Assembly: GCA_947646735.1 (NCBI GenBank)
Contig: CANTFK010000139.1
Span: forward strand, 18,992-82,991
Origin: Peronospora farinosa
Lineage: Eukaryota; Oomycota; Peronosporomycetes; Peronosporales; Peronosporaceae
Length of the DNA stretch: 64,000 bases
Direction of reading: 5' to 3'
In this document: piece by piece, positions 10,746 through 22,300 of the stretch
Layout of the letters: the number at the start of each line of letters is the position of its first letter
Position numbering within the stretch: the first letter of the stretch is position 1
The notes under the pieces: generated by a model
Told to the model about the DNA's origin: nothing
The model's input: the letters and a program-made list of their open reading frames with translations, nothing else
Database searches by the model: none
Translations under genes and position numbers: made by a program

Positions 10746-11256
10746 ATGTCGACTGTTCGACGCCAGCTTGACCGCTTGTTTGCAGTGCACATGGTCATTG
10801 CAGTGGTGACGGGGGCACTTTGCTTCCTCACGCCGCACTCGCTCATGTCTCCGATACTGGGTGATACCAGAAATACGCACATGGCGCACGAGTTTGTTCG
10901 ACTTTACGGTGCGTTTTGATCTGTACTTATCGCTATGGTTTTTGCTAAATTCAAGTACTGAATGAAATAATACCGTAGGTGCACTGACGCTGGCGCAGGG
11001 CTATATGGTGTGGCGTACGCGACTCGTAAGTGACGCGCTCATTCGTCGCACGTTCTGTCAGGCCTACTGCATATGCTTTCTGCTGCAGGCGATGGCGCTG
11101 CTTCGTGCACAAATGACGTCACCCGAGAGCCATTCGATGCTGCATTGGGTTAATATCCTGTTACTTGGAGGTCTCGGCGGTTTCTATGGCTACTTTCTCG
11201 TCTTCAAGACCATTAAAGCGTTCGAACTGCCTGGTATGAACAAGGGACTGCTGTGA
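10746..11256 (+). CDS. Small four-helix membrane protein, function unknown
   Basis: Two exons, 10746-10908 and 10979-11256, separated by a 70-bp GT-AG intron; 146 residues. The splice joins RLYG to ALTLAQGYMVW. Four hydrophobic segments are visible: VIAVVTGALCFL, the ALTLAQGYMVW region, QAYCICFLLQAMALL and NILLLGGLGGFYGYFLV. It has no signal peptide distinct from the first helix and no catalytic motif I recognise. Placement next to the p24 gene is by strand divergence and does not by itself imply a secretory role. Confidence 0.8.
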
Positions 11257-11330
11257 TTTTGAAACCAGTATGGCGAGTATATCACCAGCTTCGATTTGGT
11301 TTTGCTGTATTCGACAACTTTTGCTGACAA

Positions 11331-13375
11331 TTAAAGTCTCGAATCTGCATTTCTTTTAGATATTGAGAGGGTCGTCAAATGACCAGCAGGACGTGTGGCA
11401 TCGATCGCTGTAGTTCTGGACGGCTCGGTATCCACAGAAGCAGGCTCCGAAAAAGAGGGCCGACTCAGGTCAAGGACTGCTGCATCTGCTGCTACAGTGC
11501 TGACAGTGCTATCTGCTGGAGCACTAGATGGTGGCAATGGTGTTGTGGTTGCTAGGGTACTGTTGCCAGTCTTGAAAGCGTGTGGAGTGGTAGTCGCTGG
11601 TTTTGTTGCCGATTGCCCCAAAGTTGGAAAAACCTTGCGCTTCTTCCGCACTTGCAGCAGATTAACGGACGTGCCAGTGGTGCTTCCTTTGAAAGCACGT
11701 TTGATGGGGTCTGATGACTGCTGTGATTTCGGTTTTGCTATAGAGGCTTTTGCTGGTGTCTGCTCCTTTGGCGTAGTCTGGTTCTGTGCTTGACTTCTAG
11801 CTTTATTGCGCACCTTCTTCGGTGTGGCAAACATTCGACGCATCTTATCCTCGTTCAGTGCAACTTGGTCTACACGCAAGAGCAGCATATCGTTAAAAGG
11901 TCATCACAGCAAGATGTCAATCATGTAACGCACCCTTGCGAGGGACGCTTGCTCCGAAAAATCCATCTTTAAACTGGATAAAGGATATGTAGCCGTCCGT
12001 AGACGAAATGCTTAGCGTCTGACCGTTTGCTGTCCAAGTCGCGTCCGTTAAGTCTGCGTAGTGAAGCCCCTTTATCGTGCATATTGGATGAGCTTGCTAC
12101 GATCCCAACGAGAACAGCGACAATATTTAGTAGGTGAATGCAAACCAAATGACCAGCAAGAGACCCCGTTACCTGAGTGTCGTAGATCACGACAGCGTCG
12201 AGAGTAATAACAGCAAATACAGAGCGGTATTCCGTTTTGAAAAGGTTAGGTGGAGATGAGCTGACTGATTGGTCATCTCGACGGCGCAATTGATAGAGAA
12301 GAGGGCTGCAGCGGACACCAAGTGAAGCCTTCTCCTGCCCGGGTAGGTGCAGCGTCGGCTGGCTCAAGTTACCCCGTGAGAAAGCGTACACTGTATTCAC
12401 TGGAGACGCCGAGTCACTAGCACGGAAAGTCCCAGTTGGCGCCAGAAAATAATTTCCGTCAGGTGTCCATGCCGGTCGACGAGCGAACGCGGGGCACGTG
12501 TCATCAAGGAACATACGGTGCTTGGATGCCGGTGTGGCTTTAGAAACCGAATCCCCTACAAGGGCATTGGCTTCAATATCCACCGTCTTCCCGCTGTCCT
12601 TTCCTTCTTTCTCTTTCGTTGCTGCTGCGATGGGCCCGCTGTGTACGGCCGGTAGCTCGCGCGTCTTCAGCGTCTGAATGCACATGAACTTTCGTCCTAG
12701 TTTCTTCCCGTTCGGCCGCGTTGTCGCTCCAAATCCACTGAGCGAATATACTCTGCATGTGCGATCGTTGCCTTCCGACACGATGAATTCGTTGAGAGGG
12801 TCCCACGCGACGCCCTGCACGTACTGCGTGTGGTCTTTACGTCGTTCGGCGACGTCGCCCTTGTCCACATCCCAAATGACGCAGCGGTTGTCGACCGAAG
12901 AGGAGCAGAGAAAGGCTGAGTCAGGAGACCATGACAGGTCTGTGATATCGCCCTTATGGCCTAGTGAGAGGATGGTGCGGCCTACGTCGCTGAGGGACGA
13001 GATCTGATCCCAGCGCCAGTCATCGCCCGCAGTTTTGGGTTTTGTCCATAGAATAATCGACGTGTCGTCACTTGCTGACGCGAGGTACGCGCCGTTGGGT
13101 GAAAAGCGCACACAGTTGACGCTGCGGTCGTGGCCAGAAAGGCTGAAGACGAACTCTAGCTCCACATTTTTGAGCTCAATGTCTTCACCCACGCGCCACA
13201 ACTTGATCTCCTTGTCAGCGCCGCCCGTGGCCAGAAGCGGTTTGTCCGTAGTATTTGACTGGTCAACATCTACGTTAGGATGTAGGAAGTCCAGCGACAG
13301 CACGGCCTCGTTCAGTCCCGTGGGTCCGCAATGCAGCCGAATTTCGGGTGTTGCTACGCGCACCGTCGTCGTCAT
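11331..13375 (-). CDS. CHAF1B: Chromatin assembly factor 1 subunit B (CAF-1 p60)
   Basis: Three exons: 13375-12173, 12096-11934, 11869-11331; introns of 76 and 64 bp, total 634 residues. WD40 repeats fill the first about 450 residues (GADKEIKLW, SASDDTSIILW, SSVDNRCVIWDV). FLDDTCPAFARRPAWTPDG and, in exon 2, GLHYADLTDATW and SSTDGYISFIQF are hallmark p60 stretches. Exon 2 supplies the last blades; without splicing the frame runs into unrelated sequence. The C-terminal exon is disordered, rich in Thr/Pro/Ala, with a basic KKRKVFP patch. CAF-1 deposits H3-H4 on newly replicated DNA with PCNA. The gene is convergent with the small membrane-protein gene (74 bp between stops). Confidence 0.95.
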
Positions 13376-13413
13376 TTTTATACTTCACGCCACATTAAGC
13401 TACATGGTGTATC

Positions 13414-13477
13414 TTACGTAAAGCGCTGTATCTTACGTAAAACGCTGTATCTTACGTAAAAGGTGTATCTTACGTAA
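13414..13477. promoter_or_regulatory. Four phased TTACGTAA palindromes in a divergent promoter
   Basis: Perfect 8-bp palindromes TTACGTAA occur at 13414, 13433, 13452 and 13470, spaced 19, 19 and 18 bp, each within a repeated TGTATCTTACGTAAA unit. They lie in the 153-bp gap between the start codons of CAF-1 p60 (minus) and the PAP2 enzyme (plus). TTACGTAA is a bZIP-type binding half-site pair; regulation by a bZIP factor is inference. Confidence 0.7.
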
Positions 13478-13528
13478 AAAAGGTTATGCGCGCATTGTTT
13501 CCAACACACATAAGTGCGTAAATCAAAG

Positions 13529-15108
13529 ATGGAAAGTTGGACGGATTACTTTATGTCGCACTTTTACGCCACGAAGGCGCGGCCCGTATCAGCTTTTGAC
13601 CCATCGGGTTTCCTCCTCATCATTTCCTTTCTTCTTTTACTTGTGGGTGTACTTGCAGCAACAGCACGTGCGTTGGTATCTCTTCGTGGGTTCATACTTT
13701 GCTCCCGCGTCGAGAAAAATCTGCAAGACATGTCGGACTATGTGTCAGACCAGCGCATTCGCGTGGGTGAGAATCTTCAGTATATTAAAGGCCGCGCAAT
13801 TGATCATTCAGGACGTCAAGGCTTTATTGCAGAGATGCTCAGCTATGCGTATCTCTCGCGACTCGCTTTTTCGCTCTCGATCTTTGCAATTGCTTCGTAT
13901 CTTAATACATTAGCAGCTGTCATTGCAGGGTAAGGAACTTCTGTATAAGTATCAATTGTGCAGGAGGAGGTAAAGGTTGGCACTGATGTTACTGGATCCT
14001 TTTGCTGTACTTTTTGATATAATTAGCTGGCGCACACCAAACGTCGTGATCTTGGACTTTGCAAAGCAAAGCACCGACGTCAAGACCCTTCCAGACCTGG
14101 GGCACGATCTATTTAAGTTTGTCATGACCAAGTTCTACGGCCAAACCACGTACATTGAGTGGTTCGACCTTCCTGATGAATTCCTCGCTGCGGTGGGCAC
14201 ACTCACGTCGTTTATTATGGTTCTACACCCGCGAGTACGTTTTCTTCTTCGCCTGCAAAGTTGCTGCTGTTAATGCTGGTTAAGTGGCTTACGAATGTTC
14301 GTCTATTTGTTTAAATTGACTTTTGCAGCGATTGCTGATCATACGTCGTTTCTGCTTCATCTTCGCTATCATTAACCTCATGCGAGCTTGCTGTGTGGCG
14401 GTCACGTCGCTTCCGGACGCTAGCCCTATGTGCATTTCCCAGTTTGACACGGAGCGCGGGAACTACAAGCCTCTTCCCATATTCCCAAAGTGCGTGCATG
14501 TACATTTTTCTCGATTTTACACTGCGGCTAACAGTTGTAACAAAGTAAAGGCAACTCATAAACCGATCTTGTACCGTTTTTTCGATTTGCAGGGCTTTTT
14601 TTCGCGCTTGGAAGGTATTGATCCGCCCGTCACAGCACATCACTTGTGGTGACATGATATTCAGTGGCCACGCCGTCTTTTTGGTTCTCTGCTGTATGTT
14701 TGCAAAAACGGTACGACCAGCAAGCTGTCTTGATCATCGTTGTTTTCATAGAAGATGGCTTCCTCACGTGACTTATGTTTGCAGTACTGTGTGCGCTCCG
14801 AGTTGAACACGCCTTTCACCCGACGCTTCCCGTATGTGTTATGGATGATCCGCTACTACAACTACATCCTGTCAGCTTGTGGCATCTTTGCGATCGTGGG
14901 AACGCGGTTGCACTACACTCTAGACGTCCTCATCGCCATTTACATCACTGTCCAAGTCTGGCTCACGTACCACTGGCTCATGAGCTATCCAGAGAATGGT
15001 TTTGCACTCATTAAGTGGCTTGAGCACGCAGAAGTGCACTTGGTCGACCACAATGCCTATCAAAAGGCACGGCGGGTTGGCAGCCAGAGCGTCGATAAGA
15101 CCGACTAG
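13529..15108 (+). CDS. Sphingomyelin/inositol-phosphorylceramide synthase-like PAP2 enzyme
   Basis: Five exons: 13529-13929, 13976-14234, 14329-14489, 14593-14710, 14785-15108. Introns are 46, 94, 103 and 74 bp; the first is the shortest in the window. Total 420 residues. The ATG at 13529 is used. Several transmembrane segments precede the catalytic motifs CGDMIFSGHAV (exon 4) and HYTLDVLIA (exon 5), the C3 and C4 motifs of the PAP2_C family with the His-His-Asp triad. These enzymes transfer a phospho-headgroup from phosphatidylcholine or phosphatidylinositol to ceramide in the Golgi or plasma membrane. Which headgroup is used cannot be told from sequence. Confidence 0.9.
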
Positions 15109-15242
15109 TCCTCATTGCGAGTTGAGCTTGCCTGAGCTCAAACAAGGCAACCAAGGAATCGAAAAAGAACAGCACAACCATAGACGTAGAAGAAAATGCC
15201 AATTACCGACCTGCACGCGGAGCACGAAAAGATTTTTCTAAC

Positions 15243-16121
15243 TTATCGTGTCTTTTTCGTTTCAGTCTTTTCACTTGCATCTTCTTTTTGCAGCCCTTGC
15301 CGAAGCTTGTGTTGTAAATGCTCCTCCATGATCCCCCATTCACTGTTAATAGCAGCAAAGACAACTGTGTCACAGTTGCAGTTTTTGATGATCCGGTGCT
15401 TCCGCATCACACCTTCGAAAGTAAAGCCCAACGAGTGAGCAGCACGTCGAGCACGAACATTGTGCCCGTCACATCGCCACTCTACGCGACGGTATCCATT
15501 ATCGAACAGATACTTTAACAGCAGTAGTACAACCTCTGTCAGTGCGGTCGTGCCCTGAAAAGCCGGAGAAAGCCACAAGTGCATTAACTCGATGCGAAGG
15601 TTTTTCGGCGAGTGTTTACCCAACGTCACCATTCCAATGGGCTGATTACTCTCTCGATGCGCCAGCACAAAGTGACGAGCATTTTCTTTTTCCTTTGAGT
15701 AAAATTTCTTGAAATCAGCCACAGACGCGAAGGGCCCATGCGGAAGATATTTCCAGATCATCTCGTCAGCATCAAACGTTATATCTCGAAAAATACCTCC
15801 GCGTGGCTCCCCACTCGAGACGGCAAAGAGATTAACAGCATCTCTCGATACTGAAAAGTCCCTTATGCAGACGTTCTTTCCCTCCAGCAATTTATCGTGT
15901 CCTAAAGTCGGTGGACGAGTGCTCAGCATCTTCGATTTCTCCAGCAGCTCGTCGTACAACAGTGGCTTTTCCTCACCCATAATTGACGGTAGCCCCACCG
16001 CCTCCTGCTCCATGCGCTTAAAAGACCCTCCGTGGCGAAGTAGCATGAATACCGCTAGCAATGAACCCACAAACACCATGACACCGGCTGCAATGCCGAT
16101 GAAAACTACCAGCGTCAGCAT
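15243..16121 (-). CDS. Membrane-anchored GNAT N-acetyltransferase (RimJ/RimL-like)
   Basis: Single exon, 292 residues. An N-terminal hydrophobic helix (residues about 3-28) anchors the protein. The acetyltransferase fold starts near residue 80 (KNVCIRDFSVSRDAVNLF) with IGMVTLGKHSP, ELMHLWLSPAFQGTTALTEV (acetyl-CoA site region) and NVRARRAAHSLGFTFEG, the C-terminal RimJ/RimL-type motif. The tail is Lys/Glu rich. The substrate is unknown; family members modify protein N-termini or small amines. Convergent with the PAP2 gene (134 bp) and divergent from COX19 (141 bp between starts). Confidence 0.88.
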   Translation of the reverse strand: MLTLVVFIGIAAGVMVFVGSLLAVFMLLRHGGSFKRMEQEAVGLPSIMGEEKPLLYDELLEKSKMLSTRPPTLGHDKLLEGKNVCIRDFSVSRDAVNLFAVSSGEPRGGIFRDITFDADEMIWKYLPHGPFASVADFKKFYSKEKENARHFVLAHRESNQPIGMVTLGKHSPKNLRIELMHLWLSPAFQGTTALTEVVLLLLKYLFDNGYRRVEWRCDGHNVRARRAAHSLGFTFEGVMRKHRIIKNCNCDTVVFAAINSEWGIMEEHLQHKLRQGLQKEDASEKTETKKTR

Positions 16122-16262
16122 TTTAATTAATTGTGTTTCTTGGATAACACAATATTATTAATTGATAAAAATGAGTGACAAATAAATTAGTTACGAATTA
16201 ACCTGTCCAGTTGAGTCTATATTTGTAATTAATGTAAAACGTAAGCTCACTCGTTGACCAGG

Positions 16263-16764
16263 ATGAACGCAGCACAGGCTCCTTCGCAGAACAAGCGGCC
16301 GCCCGAGAAGGGTTCGTTTCCATTGGATCACTATGGTGAGTGCAAGCCAGTCATGAAGAGGTTCCTATCTTGTATGCGTGAACACGGGAATAGCCACATT
16401 GACTGCAAGCCGTTATCGGCTGAGTACTTGCAGTGTCGGATGGACAAGTACGTTCCTCGTTGCTGTGTTTTTTGTTTCGTAGAGCAAATAGAGATAATAT
16501 TGCAAGATGATAATCTAACAAGGCATAATTTGATTCGACAGGGGTCTAATGCAACAGGAAGAGCTGGAGAAAATGGGGTTCCATGAAGAAGGCATGAAAA
16601 AAGCATGGACGGAGAAAACCAATGAAGGCAGAAAGGAAGGTGAGCCCATTAACAGAAGAGAGTGGCAGAGCACACGAACTCAAACTGATGAAAATGTTTG
16701 TTATGCAGGTGAAGGATTTGTGGCAGGTCTGGGTGTCAAGAAGTCCCGTTATACGAAAAAGTAG
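16263..16764 (+). CDS. COX19: COX19, cytochrome c oxidase assembly factor
   Basis: Three exons: 16263-16447, 16542-16639, 16709-16764; introns of 94 and 69 bp; 112 residues. It has the PPEKGSFPLDHYGEC N-terminus and twin CX9C motifs (C-KPVMKRFLS-C and C-KPLSAEYLQ-C), then CRMDKGLMQQEELEKMGF. These identify COX19 among CHCH proteins. It works in the intermembrane space in copper delivery to cytochrome c oxidase; the twin CX9C pairs form disulfides through Mia40. The start is the ATG at 16263. Confidence 0.95.
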
Positions 16765-17749
16765 TGGCCTGCAGCAGCAATATCTATCTAGACCAAAGTA
16801 AAGACACCTTCTCTGGCATGGTGTTGATATTACGTAAACGCGGCACATCTCCTCGTCTGCATCATTCTTTTCGCTGCTCGGTTTGAATCTGTTTGCAAAG
16901 TAGTCCCGCGTGAGGCAGTATCAAGAGCTACATTTGACTTTTGAAGCTAAAAGATTGAACAATCTATTGTTGTGAGGCTCTTTATGTGGTCTCCATTTCG
17001 ATTGGACTCAAAAAGGAATATTACATTTATCTCATTGTAATTTTGCTTGGCAAGAGCAGTTGAGCAGCATGTGTCAAGTCATTCTTCTTGTCGTGGTGTT
17101 CTTCATCTTGTGAGATGCCGCGCACCCAGATTCGAAGACATTCCTTTGACGTACTTTGGACGCAGTGGAGTCACTCTTAAATCTGTGGCGATTCACTTTC
17201 GTTCCTATTCGGTGTTATCGTGACAAAATCGATCCAACAATTTTCTTTTCATACTTTGATCAAGAGAGCAGGTTTATTATTTTCACTATTGAGTCGGATG
17301 CGTGTGCTACATTCCACGCGGTTGTATCAACAACGCTCGGATTCTTGGTTTAAGCAATCGCAACGTTCGCGAAAAAGTCTTTAGAAGTTTAGAGAAGCAG
17401 AAGTTGCGTTATTTTAGCGCATATGTGCACGTACTCCTGGGCAATATTATACGAAAGGGCGAATTACCGGAAGTACATTATGCGCATCGGTTGGTCCGGC
17501 GGACTCTTACACACATCAAAAGTATTTTAATTCCCTACTGTTGCTAGTTCCATGGTCGATGCAGCACAGCCCGCAACCCTGTGCTAGGAGCCGTACTCGC
17601 CGCTGAGAGCGTTCAAAAGAGGTTCAGCTTCTAAACTGGTGAGGGAGTCTAGTACTAGTCGTGTATCGACTTAACAGAAGGCATCGGATTAGATGGTAAA
17701 TAAGTTAAGACGTCCAGTTCAAAGCTGTCTATCTTCCTGCTAGACTAGC
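16765..17749. other. Intergenic about 1 kb between convergent genes
   Basis: No protein, RNA gene or repeat is recognised. Small open frames at 17156-17547 on the plus strand have no recognisable motif. The region separates the COX19 and seven-helix protein stops, an unusually large gap for this compact block. Confidence 0.5.
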
Positions 17750-19033
17750 TCAACGAATCTCCACGGACTCACGGACCCAGCAGGATGCCGGAGACTGCTC
17801 TGCTTCCCTATCGCTCTGGATCTGATCTTGTTGATGACAAATATATTGTTGCTGGACTTGAAGTTCCCATTGCGCTCTCACAATGGCGTTGTCTTCGTAG
17901 GCGCGAGTAGTCTCGCCGCCAGTGCTTCCTCTGCTACTTCCGTCAGAGTCAGGGTCAGTCATGTATTTTGACAGCGTGCGTTTGCCACGAAGTCCCTTCA
18001 TGTGGCTGGTCTCCACGTCCTTGTCACCCTTGCCCGTGACTCTCCTCATAAGGTACACCATGCAAATGGTTGGAAAAACGTTCGGAATGATGTTGCATAA
18101 GATGAGGTATACGGTCATGGACATGGCAACGGCAGACTCGTTGAGTAATAACGCCAGCAAGCGAACCACGTCCGAGACAATGAAAATGGAGATGGCGAGC
18201 ATAAGCTGCTTGAGAGACTTCTCCACGCTGGCAGCAGGAACGGTGCCGCGGGCAAGCAGCAGACGTCGACGCAAACGAAAGCCGTGATAGCTCAGCAGGA
18301 CCCCGTACGCCAGCACGACAATCGCACCTGAGTACGTCAGCACGCCCCGAAGCTTGCTGTTCATAAAGCTGTACTGATCGTACACGTCGTCTTCGTATCG
18401 AAACAGTAAGACGGGCACCAGCAGGCCCCACAGCACCAACAGCGAGTTGAGCACGGCGACCAGCTTGGAAATACGTCGCTTTGCCATTCGCTGACCTGCT
18501 GACACCACGCCGGCCCAGCAGACAGCTAGGTACGATTTGCAGAAGGACAGCAAGAGCAGCGAGTAGAGGCGACAGAGGTATGTGGCCTCCCAGCTCTGCG
18601 ACAGCGGGTACCAGATCCACTCGACGGCCTCTGGCAACTGCAACAGCATTGACACTAGCAGCATCACGTGAAAAACCTTCTTGGCACTGCGATTCGAGTG
18701 CAGGAAATGTAGTGAGGTACGCCATGCGACGGCCAAGGACAGAGGCACATAGAGAAGCAGGACCAACCATCCGCAGGCCTTTAGCGTCGCTAGCGCCTCG
18801 TAGCTGTCCTCATTTGCCGTGAAGTTAGTCGTCACGTCGGTACTTGTCGTCATTGTAGCTGTAGAGGGTAATAATTTTCCTATGGTTTGGTCATGGTAAT
18901 TCGAAAAGGAGATGGCGACATCCGAAAGCGCCATTAGTAGCAGCAGTACCAGCAGCAAGAAGTTTGCCAGTCGACGGCCTATGCTCGTTTTTACTGAATT
19001 GTTGAATTGTACAGTATATTCGGACCACGTCAC
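17750..19033 (-). CDS. Seven-helix membrane protein, function unknown
   Basis: Single exon, 427 residues. Seven hydrophobic stretches are visible: FLLLVLLLLMALSDVAI, CGWLVLLLYVPLSLAV, VFHVMLLVSMLLQL, a segment around YSLLLLSFCKSYLAV, LVAVLNSLLVLWGLLVPV, a VLTYSGAIVVLAYGVLL segment, LMLAISIFIVSDVVRLLALL, plus a final NIIPNVFPTICMVYL. NFTANEDS in the first loop is an N-glycosylation site. The C-terminal about 100 residues are polar, Ser/Gln-rich and probably cytosolic. The layout resembles GPCR-like or plant TOM1/THH1-like proteins, but no diagnostic motif (such as DRY or NPxxY) is seen, so no function is assigned. Confidence 0.75.
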   Translation of the reverse strand: MTWSEYTVQFNNSVKTSIGRRLANFLLLVLLLLMALSDVAISFSNYHDQTIGKLLPSTATMTTSTDVTTNFTANEDSYEALATLKACGWLVLLLYVPLSLAVAWRTSLHFLHSNRSAKKVFHVMLLVSMLLQLPEAVEWIWYPLSQSWEATYLCRLYSLLLLSFCKSYLAVCWAGVVSAGQRMAKRRISKLVAVLNSLLVLWGLLVPVLLFRYEDDVYDQYSFMNSKLRGVLTYSGAIVVLAYGVLLSYHGFRLRRRLLLARGTVPAASVEKSLKQLMLAISIFIVSDVVRLLALLLNESAVAMSMTVYLILCNIIPNVFPTICMVYLMRRVTGKGDKDVETSHMKGLRGKRTLSKYMTDPDSDGSSRGSTGGETTRAYEDNAIVRAQWELQVQQQYICHQQDQIQSDREAEQSPASCWVRESVEIR

Positions 19034-19380
19034 ACCATATGTACACTGAATTTACAAAAACAAAAAAAGGCACTGTAACATCTGCTGCCCCTATAATGTG
19101 GTTTTGGATCAAAACTTGCAGGTCTTTCTCGAAATGATAATTGAGGGCTTCAAAGCAAATTGAACATGCGAGACTTCGATGCAAACTACTAAACGGCGAC
19201 TAGTATCGATACTTGGAAGACGTCAAGGCGTTTGGTCGTGGCCGGGCGTTGTATTCACGCGTGAGCTCTGACTCATTCTTATTATCAAAGGTTTTTAAAA
19301 ACCTAGATTGGGTGTAAATTACCAACTGTTGTAAAACATGAGGGTTTTCTAAAAGCTTAAGTCATTAAACGCTACCGGTA
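19034..19380. promoter_or_regulatory. Divergent intergenic region, nothing specific recognised
   Basis: This 347-bp gap between the seven-helix protein start (minus) and the ABC transporter start (plus) must hold both promoters. I see AT-rich tracts but no motif I can name with confidence. Confidence 0.4.
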
Positions 19381-22300
19381 ATGTACCGCATACACGGTAT
19401 ACCAACCCTATCTCAGGACGATCTTCAATATCTGATACAAGCACATCTACTTATAAAAAAACAAAGGGTTCTCGAGAGTCAAAGCCTGCAGCAGTCAATG
19501 TCTGCACGTCATAGTAGCGCAAGCACAAGTAGCGATTTCTTTGCACGATCCGCTATCCTTTCCACGGCATTCACAGCTCGCTCGGAACGTCGTCCGCTTC
19601 TTTTTTCCGGTGCACCACCTCCACAGGTTTTTGCACATCCGATCGAGTGCGCGTCATTCACAAGTCGTTTATTTTTTCAATGGGTCACACCATCAGTGAC
19701 GCTTGCGACCATCAGACACAATCTCCGTATCAGACTCAAGATCGAGTTGCAGTCAAACGTGGACTGCAACAAGCGGACGTATGGGAATTGCCGTCTCATT
19801 CTCGATCAGAAAGTGGTGCTAATGCCCTGCAACGTGCGTGGATTGCCAGTGGATCTTTATTATTGGCATTTGTAAAGACACAAGGTCTTCAATATGCGGG
19901 ACTTGGAGTGCTTCATGCGATTGCTCAGTACTGTGATCTACTAGGGCCTTACGTGCTATTCCAAGGTGTGACATTGCTACAACAACAAGAAGAGAAGGGA
20001 CGGGAAGGCCCGGATGATATGGAGACGAGAAATCGTCTCGTCTTTTGGCTAGGGACGTTATTGATCTCCCGACTCCTGCGTGCATTGCTGTCGACTTTTG
20101 TTCGTGTGGAACTTCAGACGTTGACTTTGAGACTTACAGCGGCACTGCAGAGTTTAGTGGTACAGAAAGCGTTGCGACTGTCGAATTTCTCGACTCGACA
20201 AGCTGATACACTTTACTCTGTCGACGTGCCGCAGCTGCTGCATGGCGCTGCATGTCTGCACGAACTCTGGGTGGCGCCGCTAATTATAGCTTTGATTGTG
20301 GCTTTTATTGTAAAGTTTATTGGTGTTGCAGCAGGTGGAGCCTCTGTAGTAGTGATCATGACGTTAATGGTCTTTCAGGTGCTGAAACAGCTGCAACTGC
20401 ACTCGTTAGATCGACTGCAACGAACACGGATAGACCGACAGAACTCGATCACAGACATGGTGCACGCGATGCCGGCCGTGAAGTTGCACGCGTGGGAGAC
20501 GGCTGCAAAAGCGCGTGTAAATGCCACGCGCGAACGTGAGCTCGCGGCTCTGTGGACCTTTCAGATGCGAGGTGCTGCCGAGATTGCATTAAGCTTTGCC
20601 ACGCCGGCTTTGGTGACTATTGCGGCACTGGCGGCAGGGTGTCATTCATCAACGCATCGTCTCACCGCAGCATCAGCATTTGCAACACTGGCGCTTGCAC
20701 GTCTTATGCAGACACCACTTCGAACTATGGTCGAGGCAGTGCTAGGTGCTCGTGCCGCTTGGCAATCGCTACGCAATCTTTCCCACTTTATGGACCAGGA
20801 TGAGCTGAACCCGTATGTAGTAGCCCGGCGCGATAATCTGGGGCTAGTAGCCAAGTACGACGCACAAGACGTTGTCGTCGCTGTTGAAGACGCTACGTTG
20901 GGTTGGGCTACTAGCGGTCCGGTGATTTTTCAGCACCTCGATGTGACGGTGGGTGCCGGTGAGTTCCTAGTGGTTCATGGGCGCCCTGGTAGTGGTAAGT
21001 CTTCCTTTCTCTCGGCACTGCTGGGTGAAATGCAAGCGCGTGACGGAAGCGATGGAAGCGGCAGCCGTGTATATGTTGGTGGCACGGTGGCCTATTGCCC
21101 TCAGCAGCCATGGCTGGAACAAACGCTGTCGGTACGCGACAATGTGCTGTTCGGTCTCCCGTTTGATCACCACAAGTATCAGCGCGTACTTGACGTATGC
21201 GCGCTTACCAACACAATTACATTGTTGCCGGCTCGAGATCACACTCTTGTTCAAGAGTGGATGCCAACCCCAGGACAGCAAGCGCTTTTAAGTCTTGCGC
21301 GTGCTTGTTACAGCGATGCCGATGTGTACTTGCTTGACGAACCACTGGCACGATTATACCCCAGATCCACAGCACGCGAAATCTTTTCTCGGTGTTTGGT
21401 GGGGCTTCTGCGCAACAAGACACGAATAGTTGTTACTACGCGCGCTGAGTTTATTAACTCGGAACTTGTAGACAATGCTATCCGCTTTGAAGACGGTGGT
21501 CAACTCGTGCATACCCGCGATATTTATGATGTCAATGGGCGCAAAGAGCAAGACGAAGACGAAGAAAGTAGCGAGGAAGAAGTCGGAGATGAAAACTGGG
21601 TGCACTGCTCTGTTCCCTGTTCTGGCGTTGACGTTGTGAGTCCTATTGAGCCACCGTATCTTCCATTAGAGGAATTACCGAGCATCGAGCAGTTGTCCAT
21701 AGAAAATGCTGTCGGAATAGCTCGCAATACTTTGAGTGAACGACCGCTGCGCGAGTATCTTTCGTGTGAAACAACAGTAAAAGCTGAATGGAAGGAGGGT
21801 GAACGGCTGCGTAAATCCATTCGTGCCTACGCGGTCACTATTGGTGGTGTTCGTGTGGCCTTGGTTCTATTTGTTCTACTATGCTTTTGGCAAGCTTTGC
21901 AGCTGTCGAGTGAGATATGGCTAGCTTACTGGGCACATTCCAGCAGTTACAGAAGCATGGCGGCAGACCAGCTCATTTACGCCTCATTGGCGTTGGGTGG
22001 CGTGCTTTTGGTACTTGGATATGCTCTGGGTATCGCTATGGCGGCAGTCGAGGGAGCACGTCGTGCTTTTTTGTCATTGGCATCCGCGTTCTTATATGCT
22101 CCTCTGGTGTTCTTTGATGCCTTTGGCGCTGGGAGCGGCAGAGCCCGGTCAATGCGACTCAGCTTTACCAGAAGACGTGAGCTCGAGCGTGCCTTCACAG
22201 ACACGGATCTCACCGACTTGGATACAAGACTCCCTCTTGCATTTGGTGCTATGTTAGCACTCGGATCCTCAACTTTGGCCGCGCTGCTGACTGCCGCGGC

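Noticed and set aside
11790..11972. A separate gene upstream of the disordered CAF-1 exon
   Set aside because: Splicing from the WD40 exon joins in frame to this exon (phase and motif), so it is the CAF-1 p60 C-terminus.
17156..17547. Two small plus-strand open frames as genes
   Set aside because: No motif, no initiation context and no neighbour support; left as intergenic.
17750..19033. Calling the seven-helix protein a GPCR
   Set aside because: Helix count fits, but no class-specific motif was found.
19687..19714. A 20-28-nt intron bridging the ABCC frame change
   Set aside because: GT...AG spans of 20 and 28 nt exist but are shorter than any intron that could be spliced; a frameshift or assembly error is more likely.
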